Source of the DNA: Seminavis robusta
Taxonomy: Eukaryota; Bacillariophyta; Bacillariophyceae; Naviculales; Naviculaceae
Direction of reading: 5' to 3'
Assembly: GCA_903772945.1 (NCBI GenBank)
Contig: CAICTM010000439.1
Coordinates: 1-64,000 of the forward strand
DNA length: 64,000 nt
Part shown: positions 61,301 to 64,000 of the stretch, piece after piece
How the letters are laid out: every line of letters begins with the position of its first letter
Position numbering within the stretch: the first letter of the stretch is position 1
The notes under the pieces: model-generated
Databases searched by the model: none
Seen by the model: only the letters and a program-made list of their open reading frames with translations
What the model was told of the DNA's origin: nothing
Made by a program: the position numbers and the translations under genes

Positions 61301-61933
61301 TTTTGAAGGTGACGATTTTTCCTTGACTACATCTTCCTTTGTCGCTGACTTTACTGACTTTACTGCGGATTCGTCGTCCATGGCTTTTGATTTACGATGC
61401 AACCGAGGAGGGCCGATGACCAGTGGGTTTGTGTCCTGGCTATTGGTTTCCAGAAGCTTTAATAACTCACGAGCTTCTCCTTCTCCAAGGCCAAAAATGC
61501 CACTATCAGCGGTCTCCATTGCAATGCTGTCTAACTCAGTCCTTGTTGTTCCAGTGTCCTCCATTCCTGTCTTTGTAACGGTTTCGTCGGTGTATGTCCT
61601 GGTATCTGTTTCGGTTCTGGTTCCTTCTGCTACCGTCGTGTCCCCTTTCGTTCCTGTGGCTGTCATGTCAGTTTGAGTGACTGTATCAGAGTATGCGTCC
61701 AGCAATGACTTGATTTGTATTTCCTTTGTGCTTCTCGAAGAGGCGCTTCCACCATCGGATGTGTCAAGGGAGATACTGAGTTCCTTGAGGATGGTCTGAA
61801 GGAGTGCCGAGTTTTCTCCTACAACGAAGCTGGATGAGCTATCGGATTCATTGGTTGTTGAATCATCGCTGGTATTGCTGCTACTAGAAGAGCTGGAAGA
61901 AGCCGAACCTTTTTTACGGGAGACTACCACCAT
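58361..61933 (-). CDS. Very large disordered protein with duplicated C-terminal helix
   Basis: 1,190 residues from MVVVSRKKGS (frame open from 61975). Function not recognised. A poly-Ser N-terminus is followed by a Thr/Gly/Asp-rich region, with basic patches (about 570-600 KKKKKNSKEP; about 610-630 NKPRRRRRKSSNLFRS) and long acidic stretches. The end of the protein repeats a short helix: SMEQRINESLQKAEALADQF at about 1099 and EMERRIDESLEKVQELAGRM at about 1161, a likely coiled-coil or docking pair. No signal peptide, no membrane span and no enzyme motif. It belongs by style with the proteins at 49859 and 54998. Confidence 0.75.
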   Translation of the reverse strand: MVVVSRKKGSASSSSSSSSNTSDDSTTNESDSSSSFVVGENSALLQTILKELSISLDTSDGGSASSRSTKEIQIKSLLDAYSDTVTQTDMTATGTKGDTTVAEGTRTETDTRTYTDETVTKTGMEDTGTTRTELDSIAMETADSGIFGLGEGEARELLKLLETNSQDTNPLVIGPPRLHRKSKAMDDESAVKSVKSATKEDVVKEKSSPSKPPQPKNSYFHAFGLPPMFQCTNDEDKQLNTVDTMPQEPTEVNSLQNTTKDGSLQILPKNGSLNASKDATAQGSAVAADNKEANESVVENSKSSSTGDSTTGDSSSGETSTSDTDEKSNASKSTKSSTSASNSKTSKTSFESSTVANERDKALTGMALDPIARFPTLPFTQSMPAVATSESFGKSTVRSVHSYEVDSMTTEEKKTLENLLLNGFDPSMGTTPTTTAYDTDEASKTTYSTSYMTTYQPHDDTTISTRMTLSADSDTRAGKILIVGREAADLKATDPSSADKEEPDRDSEPEVAKEVPPYVSTELDDEKVNKAIAAAIAFAEAMPPEDEGHRIVEAPPVARLRRKLQGWTGKKKKKNSKEPVALVLPDMSAKQPNKPRRRRRKSSNLFRSIARYVRNQPPSLPVISEGPDHIEDEELADDNTSATPEDHNVQEAESDEGEAFSDERAASPANEHDEGPENSAVKHRSSNEEGVRIGKSNHAEDDFIAAASRIAAVVSLDANLPSTTKATQDVARAKSYDPSPRNQMNKDEPQKFVKQANGAEDNETDAVEVEDFNLVEESEALSFLMSKLSPKDLSFDDQKSTPGSLADSRSFLLRTLTPKDSSHDDHPVGSLAGQEADKEALKALLTCSGEQVSVDESFSFGDQEIGTELTLIMTDKSIGTAANEAGALPVNVGALTAANEHGSDDEDDEDDGDDEASLSQYEEKNILTFKRFFKLAYSRNQEGGGRARSPLLSEYGAEGDGKRPSSRRPTSPGSPVQTTNRKRISKHSLVDDLDREPTKSWNDLKSKSSVSASAEDFDVATTEKRSERKSPPFDKKSNHARLSTKAANKAMRRVFNMAMPRRQKENRDAGSSSRHAGATSGRDGSDGQTKAPLQHWGSMEQRINESLQKAEALADQFEVTDDLQDLHNMLLRAASSRGCLSGVSSDGGIAVEDSESQEWREMERRIDESLEKVQELAGRMGVQATGTEDR

Positions 61934-63318
61934 CTTGATTGTTTGTTCACCACCACCGATCCCTTGGTTGCACAAGTTTCGAGACTCGTGCTAGCAATCA
62001 ATACTAAGCATACACAGTGTATGCATAGGTTCTTGCTTCCAACCCAAAAAGTCAAAATCCACAGGCAGGGCAAAACAATAGGATACCTAGGAGAAGCTTC
62101 CATTTACACTTTTTGGCGGCGACCACGGTCGTTTTGGAGAGGAACAATGCTAAGTATCCTTGTGTTTGGCTTGTGTGCGGGTCGCCGATTGCGCGAAGCG
62201 GAGGTAAAAAGAATAGGCCAGCTAAGGCTGTGAATGATCAAGGGGGGTTATCGTAATCCCGCGTCACTTGCGCCCTTGGCGTGGCTTCAACCTCGTCAGT
62301 CGTCCTTCGCTCGGTTGAGTTTCTGCCTCTGGCATTCAAGACACGGTAAACCGTACCGTACTGATGCTTCAGTCCGGAATCGAATATTGTACAACGTTTA
62401 TGAGAAAGTGGAAGCTCCAAATGGGCAAAAACGTTTCGTCAGTCTATGCACATAGGTATTAGCTGTAGACTGACGAAACGTTTTTGCTGGATTGATGACT
62501 TCCTCATCTCACAGAGTTTGCACAGACGATTGGATTGACTGAAATCGCTGATTTTCATGGGATTTCGAAAATGTGAGCGCAAAATGTGAGGCTTAGTTTT
62601 AAACTAGATGGCCGGCTCTCCAGTCACAGAAAGTCTTTTGAGTTTTGGATTTAGCCGTTGCATCCAAAGTAAATCGCATCCCACCATGGGCATCTATTTT
62701 CGTTCATGTGTGCACGATCAGTCAGCATGTTCTTGCTGTTGACACCTTGGGTGACTCCTCTCACAACACACGTACGATTGACCTTTCCTTCCGAATGAAG
62801 TTTCGACAATGATGTAATGCCTCTTTATCAGATGGGATCCAAATTTGCCACCATGGGCATTGCTTGAGTTAGAGCGAACAGCAGCGGACTCAACGCCAAA
62901 AGATCGAAGATCGATCGATCAGTCGGATGGCCTCTTTTCTTCATTCTTCGGCATCTCATTATTTTGACTATCGAAACAGCAAACCTCTGCACGAATCCCT
63001 CTGCACGAATCGAACGAACGAAATGGCTCTTCTTCTTCATTATCTTTCTTCCGGTCAATTGATCGACGACCATGGGGATCGGCCGTTCGGCCATCGGGAT
63101 TTTGCTTCTTATCGCTGTTATCTTACAAGGCTCCTTCTGATCCACGCTCGCTCCATCACCGACTATCCGTCCATCCACCGAGCCAACGTCCAGTCGATCC
63201 AACGTCCAGTAGATCCAAGCTCTCTTCTCCGCGCTCCTTTTCATTGCCGTTTGGTTCTCCGTCGTTGAATTCTTTGGAATTCTTCACACTCCATCCTTGG
63301 TTGACTGATCCTTCCACC
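61934..63318. other. Intergenic with strong hairpin
   Basis: No supported gene. It contains the perfect 22-bp inverted repeat described next. Short frames at 61943-62455 and 62828-63268 lack motifs. Confidence 0.45.
62425..62487. repeat. Perfect 22-bp inverted repeat with 19-nt loop
   Basis: Arms 62425-62446 and 62466-62487 pair at all 22 positions (the arm starts gcaaaaacgtttcgtcag). The 19-nt spacer is tgcacataggtattagctg. Either DNA strand would fold into a long hairpin. Confidence 0.9.
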
Positions 63319-64000
63319 ATGCCGAATCCCAATCCGGTTGCCCCAAAGCGCCGCAAGGGCAGGAGATTGAGTGCCAAGAAGAAGAAGAGGAAGAAGCCGG
63401 CTCAACAGACTGTCACTCCTCAGACTCCTCATGATGAAGCAATAGCAAAGCGTGTCAAGCGTGCGAGTGACGTGGCTGAAGCTTTGGGGATGAGTCCAAC
63501 CCGTCGTTCTCATCATGCTCGTCTTGCAGATCTTTCCTCTGATGAGGAAGAACCCCTCCGGTCATTGGCGGATCGCCTCAAGCCTGACGAAGACTCAATG
63601 GAAGAAGACTCGGAGCCTGATCCTGACGATGACATGGATTACATTCCGGATGAGCAGAAGGTCAAGGCTGCTTTGGCGCAGATATTGCCAGAGGAGAGGG
63701 CGAAGAAGATGGCTATTGCATATCTTTATGCTTACAAGTATGCATTCCACGAGGAACACGAAAGACACTCCATGGATTGGCATCAACGGCACGCAAGTCA
63801 AGATCCGCAGAGACTTGTACGAAGAAAGCAACCGGACAAAGTATGTTGACGTCTTCACAGACTTACATCACTGCTGCGAGCAACACATTTTCTACACTGG
63901 CCAGCGGGTTCATTCTGGACTCAAGCCCGTCATCATCCCAACACGATCTCGTTTGATGCCGTCTTCATTGCCACACTGCATTGAACGGAAGATCATGAGC
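63319..64000 (+). CDS. Unknown basic/acidic protein, 3' part beyond window, apparent frame change
   Basis: Begins MPNPNPVAPKRRKGRRL (63319; open frame from 63244) with a Lys/Arg nuclear-type leader. It continues with LGMSPTRRSHHARLADLSSD, an acidic stretch, and a helix with KAALAQILPEERAKKMAIAY. The frame stops at 63849, but from about 63770 the next frame reads PWIGINGTQVKIRRDLYEES, then TKYVDVFTDLHHCCEQH, and stays open to the window end. It looks more protein-like than the end of frame 1. No spliceable intron of normal size fits, so a one-base frame change or assembly error is likely. Could be part of a transposon. Incomplete at the edge. Confidence 0.45.

Overview
The window is nuclear DNA from a eukaryotic alga, most likely a raphid pennate diatom. 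This is inferred from four things: short GT-AG introns (91-145 bp) in otherwise intron-poor, closely packed genes; two proteins with a signal peptide followed by Phe at the cleavage site (the diatom ASAF-type plastid entry signal); relics of CoDi-like Ty1/copia and Ty3/gypsy retroelements; and acidic, Ser-rich proteins of stramenopile style. No operons, rRNA, tRNA or CRISPR were seen.

Layout. 1-3.2 kb is a graveyard: a decayed Ty1/copia pol (about 1-2420) followed by a decayed Ty3/gypsy integrase end (about 2760-3190). 4.7-24.7 kb is a gene block: ribonucleotide reductase small subunit, a small acylation-motif protein, an Mpv17/PMP22 protein, a kinase lacking the catalytic Asp, a small unknown gene, a roughly 650-bp tandem duplication, an unknown mitochondrial-type gene with a 17-bp frameshifting duplication, a CC2D1/Lgd protein, a repeat island, a nucleotidylyltransferase, a TPR protein, exosome subunit Rrp43 and a small membrane protein. 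25.1-31.6 kb is a young Ty3/gypsy retrotransposon with two identical 181-bp LTRs and a 5-bp target duplication. Its 5' LTR is itself split by a 972-bp non-autonomous Harbinger/Tourist-type DNA element.

31.7-47 kb is a second block of conserved genes: pirin, ETF-ubiquinone oxidoreductase, an acyl-CoA-binding membrane protein, a plastid SH3-like protein, a membrane cyclophilin, an Rtt106-like histone chaperone, a thylakoid membrane protein, Sam50 and a Cdc20/Cdh1-like protein. 48-62 kb holds five large, mostly disordered, charged and Ser-rich proteins that I cannot assign. The right edge holds the start of another unknown gene.

How the genes relate: most are unrelated housekeeping genes. The clearest functional neighbourhood is ETF-QO and the acyl-CoA-binding protein, divergently arranged 644 bp apart and both touching acyl-CoA metabolism. 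I found no convincing multi-gene new system. The most unusual items are the nested transposon pair, the pseudokinase-like gene, the repeat island between two promoters, a perfect 22-bp-arm hairpin near 62.45 kb, and the cluster of disordered proteins.
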